Positions 45,694-57,592 of a stretch of DNA of 64,000 bases are shown one piece after another. Under the pieces are notes generated by a model that saw only the letters and a program-made list of their open reading frames with translations, had not been told where the DNA came from and did no database searches. The number at the start of each line of letters is the position of its first letter. The stretch's first letter is position 1. The DNA comes from Didymella arachidicola (taxonomy: Eukaryota > Ascomycota > Dothideomycetes > Pleosporales > Didymellaceae). The position numbers and the translations under genes were made by a program. The stretch lies in contig CM049987.1 in NCBI GenBank assembly GCA_016630955.3, positions 1,240,001-1,304,000 on the forward strand. The letters run 5' to 3'.

Positions 45694-46429
45694 TGGAGAC
45701 GATGCGAGCAAGATCCCATACCCGTAAAGCGCCGGGCGATAGCTGTCATCTTGTAGTTCAGGAATGCTACCAACAACTTCAGGTTGGGCTTTGTGTTGCG
45801 CAGGCTGTGTAAGCTGACCCCACTGTAGTAGGACAACTGTAGGCAAGCGAATGTGTTCGCGATTCTTTATTGGTGCAAACGAGTAAGCCACGCACTGCGG
45901 TCAGCACCGCCGCCAGCCTTGCATCTGCCCAAGTGGTATGCAAAACAGTACATGTCTACCGCTGGAACCGCGCCGCTCACATTGTCTGGAGCTGCGCTAG
46001 TCGCAAGAGCGCGCACGGTGAATACTCAAGACCATGACCCGACGTCGACTCTTACGTGCCTTCCTGCTCATTCACGATACACCTCCTGCTACCGTAGAGA
46101 TGACGAATCTCGTGTTGCACGGGCTGGGTGCGCTTGGCGGCCCGCCTGAAAGGCAGTTGCACCTGAGCTACACAGCCTTTCCCTCCGCAGATCGCCACAT
46201 GATGCATATCTATTTTTGCCCGCTTTCTTACAACGCGAGTTCTTGCACTCGCTGCCAAATGCAAAGTATAACCACCTGGTCTCAAGAGAGCAGCATCGAA
46301 GCCAGCGTACGTAGAAGAAGAGGTTTCCAAGCCTTCTTAGGTCTAGGTAGGTATGCTAACAATAGGCTCCATCGACAAACATACCCAAGAGTTATGCGGG
46401 GGTACTCGCTCCGTCCAGCACATCTACCA
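45694..46429. other. Intergenic region between two DUF3176 copies
   Basis: About 735 bases between the start of the intact copy and the 3' end of the broken copy. The frame of the intact gene is open to 45891 without conserved residues. Nothing else recognised. Confidence 0.4.
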
Positions 46430-48190
46430 CTATCGTACAACATTGCTCTCGGCGATCAGACGCAAACAACCATCCTTCTCATCCGGACCAAACCTGACCA
46501 TGGTTGCATTAGCTCTTGGGGCTGTCTTTTGCGACTGAACCTCTCTGAGGTGACTTTGTGTTTCGTTGTCCAGTCCATGCAGCACACTCGGCAAGGCCGA
46601 CTCCTTCCACACAGGAACTTGTAATCGTGTCGATTTGACGATGGTGAGAAGAACGTATATAATCCTAAGAGCAATCATCGCGATTGGGAAAGCCAGGTAG
46701 GGCCACTGGATCTTGACGTGAATCACCCACTTCAGCGTGTCGCCAGTGGCCTCCTGGTATTTTGGACTGTTGATGGCCGTGTTGCGTACTTGGTTTGTCA
46801 GTCTGAGAGCAACATTTTCGAAGGTTTGTGTTAGATTGTGTGACTCCCAGAGAACATTGGCGAGGGGTGTTTCACCCCATCCCACTCAGGGTAGACCATT
46901 TGGTTGGCATGCCTTATACCAGAAGTCCGTGAAGTGAACGTCTTCAGGAAACTGGTCATGGATATAATGTATGTGTACGATATGTTAAACGACCGTGTGA
47001 AGGACATGGCATCAAGCGACTCTGCATCGGGTATGGTAAGCCTTAGATCGGTCCGCTGGACAATTGGATCGTAGAGCATATCGCCTACGTTCTCGGCTAT
47101 GAAGGCTTCCACAATGGTCTTTTGTGAAGTGACGTTCGCAGTCCGATATCTTGGGTCCACCTGATAGGACTTCGGGTCTCTGTTGGTCCACGAGCCCAAA
47201 ACGGTCTCTACGAGCTTGCCGTTTTGACTCTGTGCTGAGTACGTGTTTGAGTAGAGGTACAAAGCACACTCGGTCGCCGTTGGTCTTGATACTTTCCAAC
47301 TTACTTTGCCTTCAAGCCATTCTTCTGCTGCCTTCATGACAACGAGAGAAGCTATTATTGTTGACATGTCCTGAAAGCTCATAGTATCTCGATCGTCATA
47401 GGTTATATTCGCCATCAGCAAAGCAGGCTGTGTGCTGCCTGAAGAAGCGTTGTATTTGGCTGCGTCGGTATTTGATAGGTTCGCATTTCGGACTGTGAAA
47501 GCCGTGTATTGAGCGGGCCCTGGTGCCTCATTGGAAGGGCCTGGAATGCTAGATCCAAGTGTCCCTGCCCTCTGATCAAGCACAATCTTTCCAGACATAT
47601 CGTAACAAGACCTATAAATTGCTGCAGATGTATACGGAAATCATATGCAATTGCCGGTTGTGCAAACGTTGTTGACAACCTCTTCGGTGCGAACTGATGA
47701 TGTGGCCTGGTCCCGTGCAGTGCTATTGCGGAAACCGTTATAGATCGCACTGATCATGCCAAAATCAGGCTGTACTGTGAATCCCCCTATTCTTCGAAGG
47801 AGACCGACAGATGTATTGTAAGAGGACACACCACCTTGTGTTAAGAGCTCCAGCACAGGACCTCCATCGACAACAAGAGCTTGTGGAATTCTGGCTGGGT
47901 ACTTGGCGAGCTGATCAACATCCAGTCTCCCATCTGTAGTCAGTACGGCTTGCAGGAACGGATCGAAGGTGACCGTGCCAATGATTACTAGAGCTCCGAG
48001 CGCAGCCCAGTGCCTACTGTAACATCAGCTTAGCTCAGCCACGCAAGTACAATACAGGAATTGGAAAACAAGAGCTGACGTGTTACCATTTGTGCAGCTA
48101 CTGTCCAAATAATAGCGCCTATCATGCTGGTCAATTCTAACACAACTCCGAAGCCACCCATAGAATGAAAGCCCCCAAAACGCCGGATGA
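46430..48190 (-). pseudogene. Degenerate DUF3176 paralogue
   Basis: The sequence parallels the intact neighbour but carries several lesions. The exon beginning HWAALGALVIIGT (from 48013, after an acceptor in the same place and phase as in the intact gene) continues through FGMISAIYNGFRNST to TTGNC. There the expected Trp codon is TGA (47641-47643). The frame then resumes for over 230 codons (PTATECALYLYSNTYSAQ, GSWTNRDPKSY). A one-base frameshift near 46886, at NQMVYPEW, follows, and the next frame carries NVALRLTNQVRN and the final helix to a stop at 46430. Upstream of 48013 only about 180 bases remain before the end of ATG3, against 578 in the intact first exon, so the N terminus is truncated. 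Confidence 0.8.
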
Positions 48191-48210
48191 CCATGTAAAA
48201 TCGTAATTTC

Positions 48211-49382
48211 TCATACGCCCATCGTGAAATCATGTTCTATACCTGGCGTTACACTGTTAATGGTGTTAGTATGTAGAACAACAGATTCATGGAGACGTGT
48301 GCTGCTTACCTCGCCATGAACTTCAAGAAGACGACGAGATACTGATCCACTCGGATCGCGACCTCGTCGTCTTGCTCCTCGAGAACTTCCCAATCGTCTT
48401 TAGCGTCCTCTCCGCCCTTATTTTTTGCTTGCTCAGTGAGCTTGAGAAGTCTTGTGTCATCTACAAGAGCCTCCATACCACTATCGAGCTTGCTGACATC
48501 CTTGCCGGCCTTCAGCTTTGCAAGACGCAATTTCAAGGCAGCATCTGCGCGGTCAAGGAGCACTTTCATGACTGATGCATGCTTGCAAGGGTGTACTGAA
48601 GCAGTCTTGAGTGCATGCTCGAAGAAGGGAAAGTCCTCGATGGTGACTGTCTTGTCCTTGTAGTCTCCAACAATATCCTCCATCATCTCCTGTGGTTTAA
48701 GCGGCACGGACGTCGAGCCGTACCCAGAGAGATACAGGCGCGGGGTTCGGTAGTGCGCAGAGTATGTGATGTAGAGCGTATAGGTTCGTAAAGGTCTGCT
48801 CCTGGATTAGTATATCCAACCGCTAGCCTTGCTGTCAGGCAGCCGTGAAAAGGCTTACGCTTGGGTGTTGGAACCAGCCTGCGGATCTCTTATGATCGCC
48901 TCCTCGTCATCTTCGTCGTCCTCCATATCTGGAATTTCGTCTTCCTCCTCTGCTGCGCCAAGGTTGCCACTTTCGTCAACGGTTCTAACGTCACGGACCT
49001 TGGCTTCTTGACTAGCCGCCATACCGCCTGTCCTCAACCATCCATCGTCGTCCGCACCACCTTCCCCAGCTGTGAATCCATCGCCAACTATTGTCTCATC
49101 TTGTCCAGCTTCTCCAGCGAAGTTATCATCGAGGCGACGGTGGCACGGGACTCCTCGAGTAACGAGAAACTGCTTTCCCTCCGGTAGATAAGATACGCGC
49201 TTTGCGGGTGAAGAAGCATCTGCCCACTGCCATGAGGGGAACTTGAATACCAAAAAGTCTCCTGCAAGGACAAACTCTTCTGGTGTAATCTGCCCAGTCT
49301 CGCGGAATGTGGAGGTATGGCTGATGGCGGCGGTCCGCTCCCGGAACGTGTCTATGTACGAGCGTACAAAGTTGTACGCCAT
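48211..49382 (-). CDS. ATG3: Autophagy-related E2-like enzyme ATG3
   Basis: Three exons (49382-48859, 48801-48310, 48253-48211; introns of 57 and 56 bases) give 352 residues. The N terminus is SYIDTFRERT ... FRETGQITPEEFVLAGDFLV. An acidic flexible region (EEEDEIPDMEDDEDDEEAI) precedes RTYTLYITYSAHYRTPRLYL. The catalytic Cys is in TASVHPCKHASVM (about C247). The C-terminal exons encode EVAIRVDQYLVVFLKFMA and SVTPGIEHDFTMGV, the invariant end. Atg3 transfers Atg8 to phosphatidylethanolamine after activation by Atg7. The stop lies almost against the remains of the DUF3176 pseudogene on the same strand. Confidence 0.95.
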
Positions 49383-51543
49383 GACAAAAGCTCTTGTGAA
49401 GATGTATGTCTAGTTGTCTTGATAGCGCAGGGTAGTTGTGTAGGGCTTCTGTGTTGTCGCGATGCTCGCGGGCGGTGAATAGAGGGGGAGGGGGAGGGGC
49501 CAAGGCAGCTGCAACCCATAACGCGCTAAGTTAGCGTCACGACCTGCAGCTGTCCAGGTCACGACTCCTCCTTCGCCTCCTCGGTACATGTCATACTATC
49601 ACGAGCTCAGGGTCATCAAAGACAGGACTCGATGCCAGGACCTTTTCGTGCGGCTGATGACATGAAGCCGGTGATTATGTGGAAATTTCATCGGCCACCC
49701 ATTACCCATCGAAGCTACTTTCCTTACACATATCCACCACAACGACACCGGCAATACGGCGAAGTGCACGGCAAGGAGCCTTTTAAACGGACAGGAGAAG
49801 GATATGCATATGCTGCAAGATCCCTGCCATACCCACAAACCTTTCCGGCCTCTCGGCATGCAGGTGGTTCCAAACATGATGATATCAGACGCGCGCAATT
49901 CAGTGCCGCAGGGCTTCGACCGGCCGACTCATTCCTCGTCGAAGATTGCTCCAACTGCATCTCCCTAATCGTTATCCTGACTTCGTTGTAGTATCTTTCC
50001 CGGGCTAATGATAGCGCAGAGAGTGGTTACACTGCCTAAAATATCGCTCCATCTCACTTTCGCTTCGGACCGATATTGAAGCGATCAATACAAACGTAAA
50101 TGGCGTTGCACCCGACCGATCGATGTGTAGCCAGCGGTCAAGGCATCGTCGACCCCGAGCCCCCGAGCACACTGCTCCCTTGGCCCGGAACGACAACCCT
50201 AAGAGGTCATTTGGTGGCCTCTGTGTGCATTTGAGAGCTGACTTGGGCCATGGTATCCAAATTGGGCCTGCTTATCGATCCCAAGAACTTATTAGATACG
50301 ACGATCCATGAGAAAAGCAAACGAACTGGTGGAGGCTCTAAAGCACAAGTTGCTCATGCGTCCAATTGTTTCTAGTCCACTCTAGGAGAAAGGTGCGTTC
50401 TTCATGAATGCTCGAGCAGCAGTCGTGAAACCTTGAACAAACTTTGGTCTGCTCACAGGCGAAAGCGGCTGTATACTGCGAAGCGTATTGTCCGGATCAA
50501 TACAGTGCCATTCTTTGATCGTGGACTACCCTCAAAGCTCGGCGAACGCCTCTAAATGTCAACCGAGTGTCACACGAACGGCGCACGAACTACTGCACGT
50601 TCCCGTAAGATACGAACGGGGGCTGTCGTTAACGCCTCTGTTGAAAGCAGTACATGTTACAGATATGATGGGCTTGACGAATACTGTGGATGTCCCCCAT
50701 TGCACGGTCCTCTTGGCTTCACAAGCAGTGTTATAGACCAGGATCTAGGGCACTTCCCTGAACCGCACAGCAAGAAGTTTCAATCAATTAGACTCTCGTA
50801 ACAAGCGAACGGCGCGAATTTGCGCTGCTCTTTCAACGGTAAAGAGAACTGGGTCCTAGCCAATCATCTGGAACGTGAGCGCAGCGTCACACGACAGCCA
50901 GGGCAGATACCACTACGCTTGCGGCGACTCAAGCCCTGTCAAAGTACGTGCAGCTGTTCATAGCCACAGCGGTTGGCTTCTTCGACTGTCGACACACAAC
51001 CATATGAACATGATGTGCAACCAGCAGATATTGAGGCACTAATAGATGTTGTGAAGATCCCAGCCTCGTTCCGCTCGCAACGGCTTCTCCGATAGCCAGA
51101 ACAGGCAAGTGCTGGAGCTATGGAATAGCAGGCCTATCTCCGCAAAGAGCACACGCGCACAGCATTAATCTATGATGCTCCTACAGGGTTTTACGGGTTT
51201 TAGTTCTACCCAGGTAGGCCGGACTAACGTGAGGACCTTGAACCTCATGAGTACCATACGAACAATTTCCAAATTTAGACCGTTAGATGTGTCTCGGACC
51301 ATCACACGCTTCCATGCGTGGGCCTTGAAGATAAGATCTCTTCATATATAAGTGACAGTCTTCCTCAAATCGAAGTCCAGAAGGGCCATCTGGCTGCCAT
51401 CTCAGACAGGCCCCTTCATCCTCCAACGCTATATCTCGTTACGAATAGCTAAACCTCATTTAGACACAAGAAACCCCCAATCGAGCTCATAGTATCTTAG
51501 CTCGAAGTCCCGTTTTAAGCAGGAATCGACTGTCTACTTGAAG
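49383..51543. other. Gene-poor region
   Basis: About 2.2 kb upstream of ATG3. The best open frame (49632-49991, plus, 119 codons) has no domain. No transposon ORF, RNA gene or long repeat is seen. A TATA-like element near its right end is listed separately. Confidence 0.4.
51345..51352 (+). promoter_or_regulatory. TATA-box-like element
   Basis: TATATAAG on the plus strand, about 190 bases upstream of the ATG of the candidate two-exon gene at 51544. Suggestive only; TATA-like octamers also occur by chance. Confidence 0.3.
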
Positions 51544-51847
51544 ATGACGAACCCCAACACTCAACCCAGTACCGATGGCTCGCAACCTCGTTGTGGAGGA
51601 CTACGTTTGGGATCAGACGCCATCGTCAGTAACAGTCACGTACGTTGCGACCATTCATGAGTAGCCCTAGCTTACTCGGCCGAGCCAGCAAGTCTTTGCT
51701 CACATCCAGGACACTTCCCAAGCACAGCACCACACAGTGGTTCTCACGACAGCTGATGACAAGATACAATCAACTTCATTCAGTCTAGCGCGTTGGCTTG
51801 CACAGAGTAGGAAAGATGACGCGTGGTCGACGTTCACTCGTGTTTGA
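51544..51847 (+). CDS. Candidate two-exon short protein, unrecognised
   Basis: Exon 1 is 51544-51639 (MTNPNTQPSTDGSQPRCGG onward, 32 codons), ending at a strong GTACGT donor. A 70-base intron ends in CATCCAG. Exon 2, 51710-51847, adds 45 codons (DTSQAQHHTVVLTTADDKIQ, then SFSLARWLAQSRKDDAW). The 77-residue product is hydrophilic without a signal peptide. Support is the matched donor and acceptor phases, the stop-free exons with coding-like composition and a TATA-like element upstream. No family is recognised, and chance cannot be excluded. Confidence 0.35.
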
Positions 51848-52328
51848 TATGATTCACTTGTCAAGCTACGTTTGTCTACGCCTTGCTTCTTGTTTGACAT
51901 TATTGCATAGCAGGGATGGTATCTGATGGCGTGAACTGGTACTTGATTCATGCAAAACTTACCATTCGATATATTTCAATTTATACAACTATCATTGATC
52001 TAATACTTACGCAACTCTCTTGGGCAATTAGGAGAAAGAGCTCTATTCGTGTTCAGAAGGGCAAGAAGAATAGCTGACTTCTCCATTCGGACGTACAACG
52101 CGCACGGCCCCTGTCTTCTCATGCCCCTGGCGCGCTAACGCCCCGCATCCCCACCAACGTCCTGCCGAGGCTCCTGTCTGTACCTTGCAAGGAAGCTACG
52201 CGTATACCGAGAGTCATGCTCCAGCCATATTGCGAGTGCTTGACGCCTCCCTTGACCTTCATCCACCCTGAAGATCTGCTTGCATACCATCACGTCTACG
52301 TACTGTCATACAGCAGCAGCCAAACACA
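51848..52328. other. Upstream region of the SDR gene
   Basis: About 480 bases without open frames of note. Presumed promoter and 5' UTR of the dehydrogenase gene. Confidence 0.4.
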
Positions 52329-53266
52329 ATGACACACGCTGCCTCCGCCGACGATCTCCGCGTCTCAACCCTCTACGACTTTTCCAACCATGTCGCCCTT
52401 GTAACAGGCGGCGCCACAGGTCTCGGCGAGATGGCCGCACAAGCCTTTGTCCAGAACGGCGCAACTGTCTTCATCGCCTCACGCAAAGAGAAAGAGCTCA
52501 AAGCAACCACCGACCGTCTCAATGCCCTCGGCCCCGGGAAATGCTCATACATCGTCGGCGACCTGAAGAACAAGGAAGGATGTCTGGCCGTCTGCAATGA
52601 GCTGAAGCAGCGCACAGACAGGCTGACGGTCCTGGTCAACAACACGGGAGCGAGCTGGGGAGATGATTACTACAACTACCCAGAGCACGCTTGGGATAAG
52701 CTATATGATCTCAATGTCAAGAGTATCTTCTATATGACGGTGGAGCTGGAGCCACTGTTGCTCAAGGGTGCGAATGCGGACACTCCCGGTCGCGTCATCA
52801 ATATTGCAAGCATGGCTGGTATTCAGACGCTGGATGTCACAACAGGAGAGGCTGGTGGTCTTTCCAAGCCGGGTCATGGAACTTTCAGCTGTGAGTGTCT
52901 GGGACTTCGGACAAGGGATGACCGGTATTAACGACAGCAGATGGGCCAGCCAAAGCAGCAGCCATCCACCTCACCAAGATGACCGCATCGAAACTTGCAC
53001 CCAAGAACATCATGGTCAACGTCATATGCCCCGGTGTCTTCCCTAGCCGCATGACGAACTTTGGCCTTGCGAAATACGCGAAGGCTCTCACTGCAGGTCA
53101 GCCCACAGGGCGCATTGGCAAACCAAGCGACTTTGGTGGGCTGGTGCTATTCCTCAGCTCAAAAGCGAGCGCTCACATGACCGGTAACGCCATCGAGATC
53201 GACGGTGGTGCAACACTCAGCGGGTGGCGAGGTACATCTCGTGGCGACAGCGAGAGTAAATTGTAA
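52329..53266 (+). CDS. Short-chain dehydrogenase/reductase
   Basis: Exons 52329-52890 and 52941-53266 (50-base intron) give 295 residues. This is a classical SDR. The cofactor motif is TGGATGLG (residues 26-33), NNTG is at about 104-107, the catalytic Ser is in NIASMAG (S161), and Tyr/Lys are in YGPAK (Y188, K192), with the Tyr codon split by the intron. The C-terminal motif is NVICPGVFPSRMT and the end MTGNAIEIDGGATLSGW. All catalytic residues are present. Arg after the second strand (ASRKEKE) suggests NADPH preference. Substrate unknown; many such fungal proteins are annotated as rhamnolipid-biosynthesis-like (RhlG) reductases, which this resembles in layout. Confidence 0.92.
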
Positions 53267-53437
53267 GAATGAAGTTGTCAATCATCGTATCTTGCCTTGT
53301 GTGCATGTCTGTCGTTTCTGTAGCCATATTAGACTGTGAGAACGGGACCGCGTATACTACTAAGCAGTTGACACGCTCTCGGGCTAGATTCAGAGAAATG
53401 AGCATGTAACAGAAGAATTACAGTGCCTCTCCATGCA

Positions 53438-55093
53438 TCAAAAGCCCTGTCGCCGATGCCACTTTTCCTCCCACCCGGGAAACCACGGACTCTCATCTAA
53501 TGTTCGTGGCTTCCAATCTGCCTCTATCATCCCCTTCTCAATCTGCTCCCTATGATACTCTTTAAGCGCAGGCTTGACCACATGCTCAGTATGCCACGCG
53601 TTCTTGTACTCCATTAATTCCTTCTTCCCTTCATTAAGCACCTTCAGTACCAGGCCAGGCACATACGGCTCATCCCTGAACTCCTCAACCGGCGTGAATA
53701 GGGCCTTGAAGTTGAAGACCACAGCACCTGAGAGCGGAAGCCGGCGCAGCGTCTGCCAATCGACCCGAAGGTGGCAGCGCGAGAGCTCAAGCCCCGGAAG
53801 TTGGATGCCGCGGTAGCTTTCATGCGAGTCACCGGGGGGCATAAATAGGGGTCGATCAACCTCGAGACCCCAGGAGCCGCGTTGAATAGGCTTGTCTGTC
53901 GGTTTTCTGGCAAAGTATCTGTCCTTGGTCAGCACAGTATTGTACGGGCATGGGGAAGCGACAGTACCTGTCCATTGAGAACTGCATCTTTTCTTTATAA
54001 TCTGGTATCGGAGCGTGAATCTCATGCAGATGCATACCGATCTTTGAAGCTACATTCCAGCCTAGCGAACTGCAGATGATGCCGGCGCGGAAGACGTAGA
54101 GCCCTGTCTTCTGGTCGCGCAGCATGATGGCGAAGTCTTCGGGTACATTCTGAAAGATGACGTGGAGGGGAGGTGTTTGCTTGAGATGTGTTTGAGTTTT
54201 CAGGATGGCGTTATGGAAGACTGTCTTGGTCTCGTTCAGTGAGAAATAGTGCGGATAACGGACGCACAGGAACTGCAAAACCATTTCCATCAGCTCTTTA
54301 CAGGCCAACTCGGAGCCTGGAAGTGCTTGGAGAACTGCCTCGCCGTGGTCAATAAGGAGTTGGGCTCGCTGCTTCATGCGGTCCTCGTAGGAGTTCTCGA
54401 GCTCAAGCCACCAGTCAGGCTCCATCTTTGTAAGTGCTGGAGTGAATCAGCCAGTATTTTGTAGAGCATGTCGCATTTCTTACACATTGTTTGATGGTAG
54501 GACCAACGGAAAGGTCTATACGGTCTGGGAAGTGCCTTTTTGATATCGAAATCAGGGCACGGCTGAGGCAGAGGTACGCCGCTCAAGGCAGAGTAGTTGG
54601 GAAAATCACCAATAGCCTTGATTTCCTTGATGGAGAACCCGCAAGGTGTGTATGTGTCATCGCTGGCCTCAAGATACGATGCAGTGATGGGCAATAAACG
54701 CTTCGTCCAATCCAAAGACAATGCTGTCACTGCTTCCACGGGTAAAGATAGCCCACCCTCAGCCATCTCTGAACGTCGAGATGGTGGAAACGTACTCGAG
54801 TAGTCGGGAACAGAGGTGCTTTGTGTTTTCTTTTTCTCAGGCGAGAGTGATCGTGGAGGTGTTCTGGAGCCAGAGTCTCTCCTTCGTCTTAAGCGAAAGC
54901 GCTCCAAGATAATGTCCCGCCTCTCAATCTTCAAGATGGAGAGCAAGATTGAAGACAGCCAAAATACTGCTCCCAGTAGGGGCAGTAAGCCTTCCATTGC
55001 TTGGGGCGTTCTCGAGTCGAACAGTAAGCTGGCAGGCCAGGATGGGAGGATGGCTACCAGTGCCTGTAAGGTAGTTGCGAGGGATACGAACAC
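53438..55093 (-). CDS. DUF3445 haem-dependent N-demethylase-like protein with N-terminal anchor
   Basis: Three exons (55093-54484, 54436-53968, 53918-53438; introns of 47 and 49 bases) give 519 residues, or 487 if the ATG at 54997 is used. Residues near the N terminus form a membrane helix (GLLPLLGAVFWLSSILLSIL), followed by a basic Ser-rich linker. DUF3445 then reads RPYRPFRWSYHQTM, MEPDWWLELENSYEDRM, FLCVRYPHYF, VPEDFAIMLRD and GWNVASKIGMHLHEIHAPIP, and continues in the last exon with RCHLRVDWQTLRRLPLSGAV. The bacterial relative is the alpha subunit of a haem-dependent oxidative N-demethylase. For fungi the substrate is not known. Confidence 0.85.
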
Positions 55094-55804
55094 TGATTAT
55101 GTTACTCAGACGGGATCGAGGACCTCTCGGGCATTTATATCGACTATTGTGTTGTTAGTGTCTTATCAGATAGAGGAGTGGGTTATACCTGCCTGGGTAT
55201 GACTGAGGGGCTTTTTGCACGACAGCAACGTCATGCGACCTGCTTGATCAATCAGACGACGGCCAATACAGAACCTCAGGAGTAGGTGCGGGTAGGCGCT
55301 ACGAACGCTGTCGTTCATGGTCTGATGAAATGCTCCGTTATCTTGACCATCCGCATTGGGATTAGTGGTTGCCGTTAGAGGTATACAAGTCCCAGAGAAC
55401 TTGGCGCATATCGACGGCCCTCTTCGGAAGAGCTGCGATTCGGCAAGCTGAAGCTTGTACGTGGGTGGGTGACAGCGCTAGCTTACCCCGCTGACAAGTT
55501 TGCAAGGGCCTGTAGATAAAGCTTGGGCTGCCTGTTGCACGTCAGGTGCCGGTTCAAGTCTGGCAGTCAATCCAGCAGGAGGTTGAAACAATCAATGACG
55601 TTTAGGACCAAATGCCGCTCATATTGGAGCCTGAGAATGAGGAGCTCGTCGGTCAAATTCTGAAGCTGCCAGGTGTCCCGCAACTTGAAGTATCCTCCCT
55701 TGGCTACAAAGTCCTGTATGCGTACCTGCAATCATGTAGATTTTGAAGCTATCAATTGACTGCTCGATAGAATCTGGGTGCGGGCCTCGACAGTCGCAGC
55801 TTCC
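55094..55804. other. Intergenic region
   Basis: About 710 bases between the DUF3445 gene start and the 3' end of the interrupted secreted-protein gene. A tRNA-like T-arm near 55548 does not belong to a foldable tRNA (see rejected list). Confidence 0.4.
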
Positions 55805-57127
55805 TCAAAGTTTCGCTCGAAAGCGAGCACTCGTACCATTTGACATCTGCGTCAACGTCTCCAGCTGGCTGCTGTCACTCGCTTTGGTCCCCGCTCCAGA
55901 TGGACCGTCAACGTAAAAGACCATGTAAGGAAAAGTCATACCATCGTTCTTAAACACCCGGACCTTGGAGATGAATTTCGACCCACCAAGCTGTTCCTTG
56001 TGCTGAATCAAAAAGAAGCCATGCGATCTGCCAAGAGGAGAGCCTGTATACTATCAGGAAACGCCCTCGGAGGTCAAACTTGCCTGTATCTCACCTAGCA
56101 ACGCCAGTCCCTCCTCACTGTCCATGCTGAATTCTGTACCTGGCCAGGTTCCAGGTGCACTCCTTGGCGACGTAAGCCTTTCGTGGGCTTGTCGAATGAG
56201 GTCTTGTACTTCCGGATTGACGATGAGGCAATTAAAGAATTATCTGATATTCTTGATGTTGCCACCAGCAGTTACCCGGTTGTAGAAGCTCCACGTGATG
56301 TCGGACGCAGATCGAATTGCAGGAAGCTCGGAGTCTTCAGGCTTGCGTTGCCAGAGCCTGGCTGCGGCATGGGCTGGTGATTTGCGGTCAAGGGCCATAA
56401 TGGCGCCACCTGCTGCATTGACGCCAATGACGAAGTAGCCCCCTGTAACCTAGAGAATATTTCGTCAGTATGGAAAGGTGTGCCGGGCAAACGTAGCATA
56501 ACTCACCCGCATTTCAGTCTTACCGCAAGCAATGTACCTCTGATTCTCTTTCGCAGGAATTCTACCGAGCACTTTCTTCACAAAAGGGCCACCCCAGTGC
56601 TCCACGTTGAAACACCTGTTTGGTCCGCCACTAACATCGGCCGACGTACCCAAGCCAAGGTCTTCAAAACAGCGAGCGAGCTGTGCAGAACCGTCAGTTC
56701 GGTAATTGGAGATGATGACAAAATCGACTCTTACTTTATGGTATTTGTCAAAGTCGCACTGCTTGTCAATGCTGGCTTTCTCCCTCGGGGGCTGATCATT
56801 CCAGCCCCACTGCTGCAACTCTTTGATGAGATTGCCGTCGAACGTACTTTTAGCAGTCTCTCCCATGCCCCAGATCTTGGCCGCCTCTGCGTCAGTGCCC
56901 TTCATGGCTGCCATGAGCTTCCTGCCGCGAGCGACATTGCTCTCCCAGACCGGCGTGGCGGCGACCTTGACAGACCCGTCCCCATGAATGGAGATATCGA
57001 CTCCTACTGTGATGTCTGACGACAGGTCTTGCAGGGTACCGTTGAGGAAATGCGCAGGCTCGGACATGTGAAGTGCCGCTGCGGAGGTCGCCAGCGCAGC
57101 ACCACTAAGAAGTAAAGCGAGCTTCAT
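55805..57127 (-). pseudogene. Secreted-protein gene interrupted by one TAA codon
   Basis: Exons 57127-56507, 56449-56095 and 56043-55805 (introns of 57 and 51 bases) form one continuous frame of 405 codons, except for TAA at 56240-56242. A signal peptide is clear (MKLALLLSGAALATSAAALH). After it come a helical region (KGTDAEAAKIWGMGETAKST), paired Cys, GGPNRCFNVEHWGGPFVKK and, in exon 2, GYFVIGVNAAGGAIMAL. The reading GGNIKNIR then meets TAA and resumes as FFNCLIVNPEVQDLIRQAHE. Exon 3 encodes FFLIQHKEQLGGSKFISKV and MVFYVDG. The architecture resembles a fungal secreted family of unknown function that I know only by its recurring motifs. Either a recent nonsense mutation or a base error; a product truncated at about 276 residues is also possible. 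Confidence 0.65.
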
Positions 57128-57592
57128 ACTAGGTGCGGACGAGGGTTGAGTTTCCGTGGTGCGATAGAAGACAGATCCATGAAGATGATAGCTAGGTTCA
57201 ATCAAACCGGGTCCTGTTCCGTTTGTACTTCGGCTTTATGTCGTGATTTGAAGTGAAAGAAGGCTACCATAGGTAGCTGAAACTAGAAGTGAAGTGAACA
57301 ACGGATGCAGAATAGATCCAAATATTAGAGAGGTAGTCAGTTCCTGGTTGGGGGTACGTTGCGACCTAACCAGTCCACTGATTGCTAAAGATACTTGGAT
57401 TGTTCACATGTAGCCACGAAGTGGGGAATACCAAGGGGTGCTTAAAGGCTCCTGCGTGCGGTACGGCACTAGTCCGACGACGCGGTCATCCCACAAAGTG
57501 TCGAGTCCTATCGCTCCTTATGATCTACCGTTCGAGATACTTCGTAGTAGTCATGATTAGAAAGGCTTACGCACCAAAGTCATGTCTCCTCC
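57128..57592. other. Intergenic region
   Basis: About 465 bases upstream of the secreted-protein gene and downstream of the GPI-type protein. Nothing recognised. Confidence 0.4.

Noticed and set aside
47641..47643. RIP as the cause of the TGA in the DUF3176 copy
   Set aside because: Trp TGG changed at the preferred CpA site would give TAG; TGA needs a CpC change, and the region is not AT-rich.
49632..49991. 119-codon plus-strand frame
   Set aside because: No domain, signal peptide or plausible continuation.
55501..55573. tRNA-like segment with a T-arm GCCGGTTCAAGTCTGGC
   Set aside because: The T-arm pairs, but there is no complementary acceptor strand upstream, no proper A box and no consistent anticodon arm.
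56240..56242. Programmed stop-codon readthrough in the secreted-protein gene
   Set aside because: The codon and context (TAA TTC) differ from the known fungal readthrough signal (TGA CTA); a lesion or base error is simpler.
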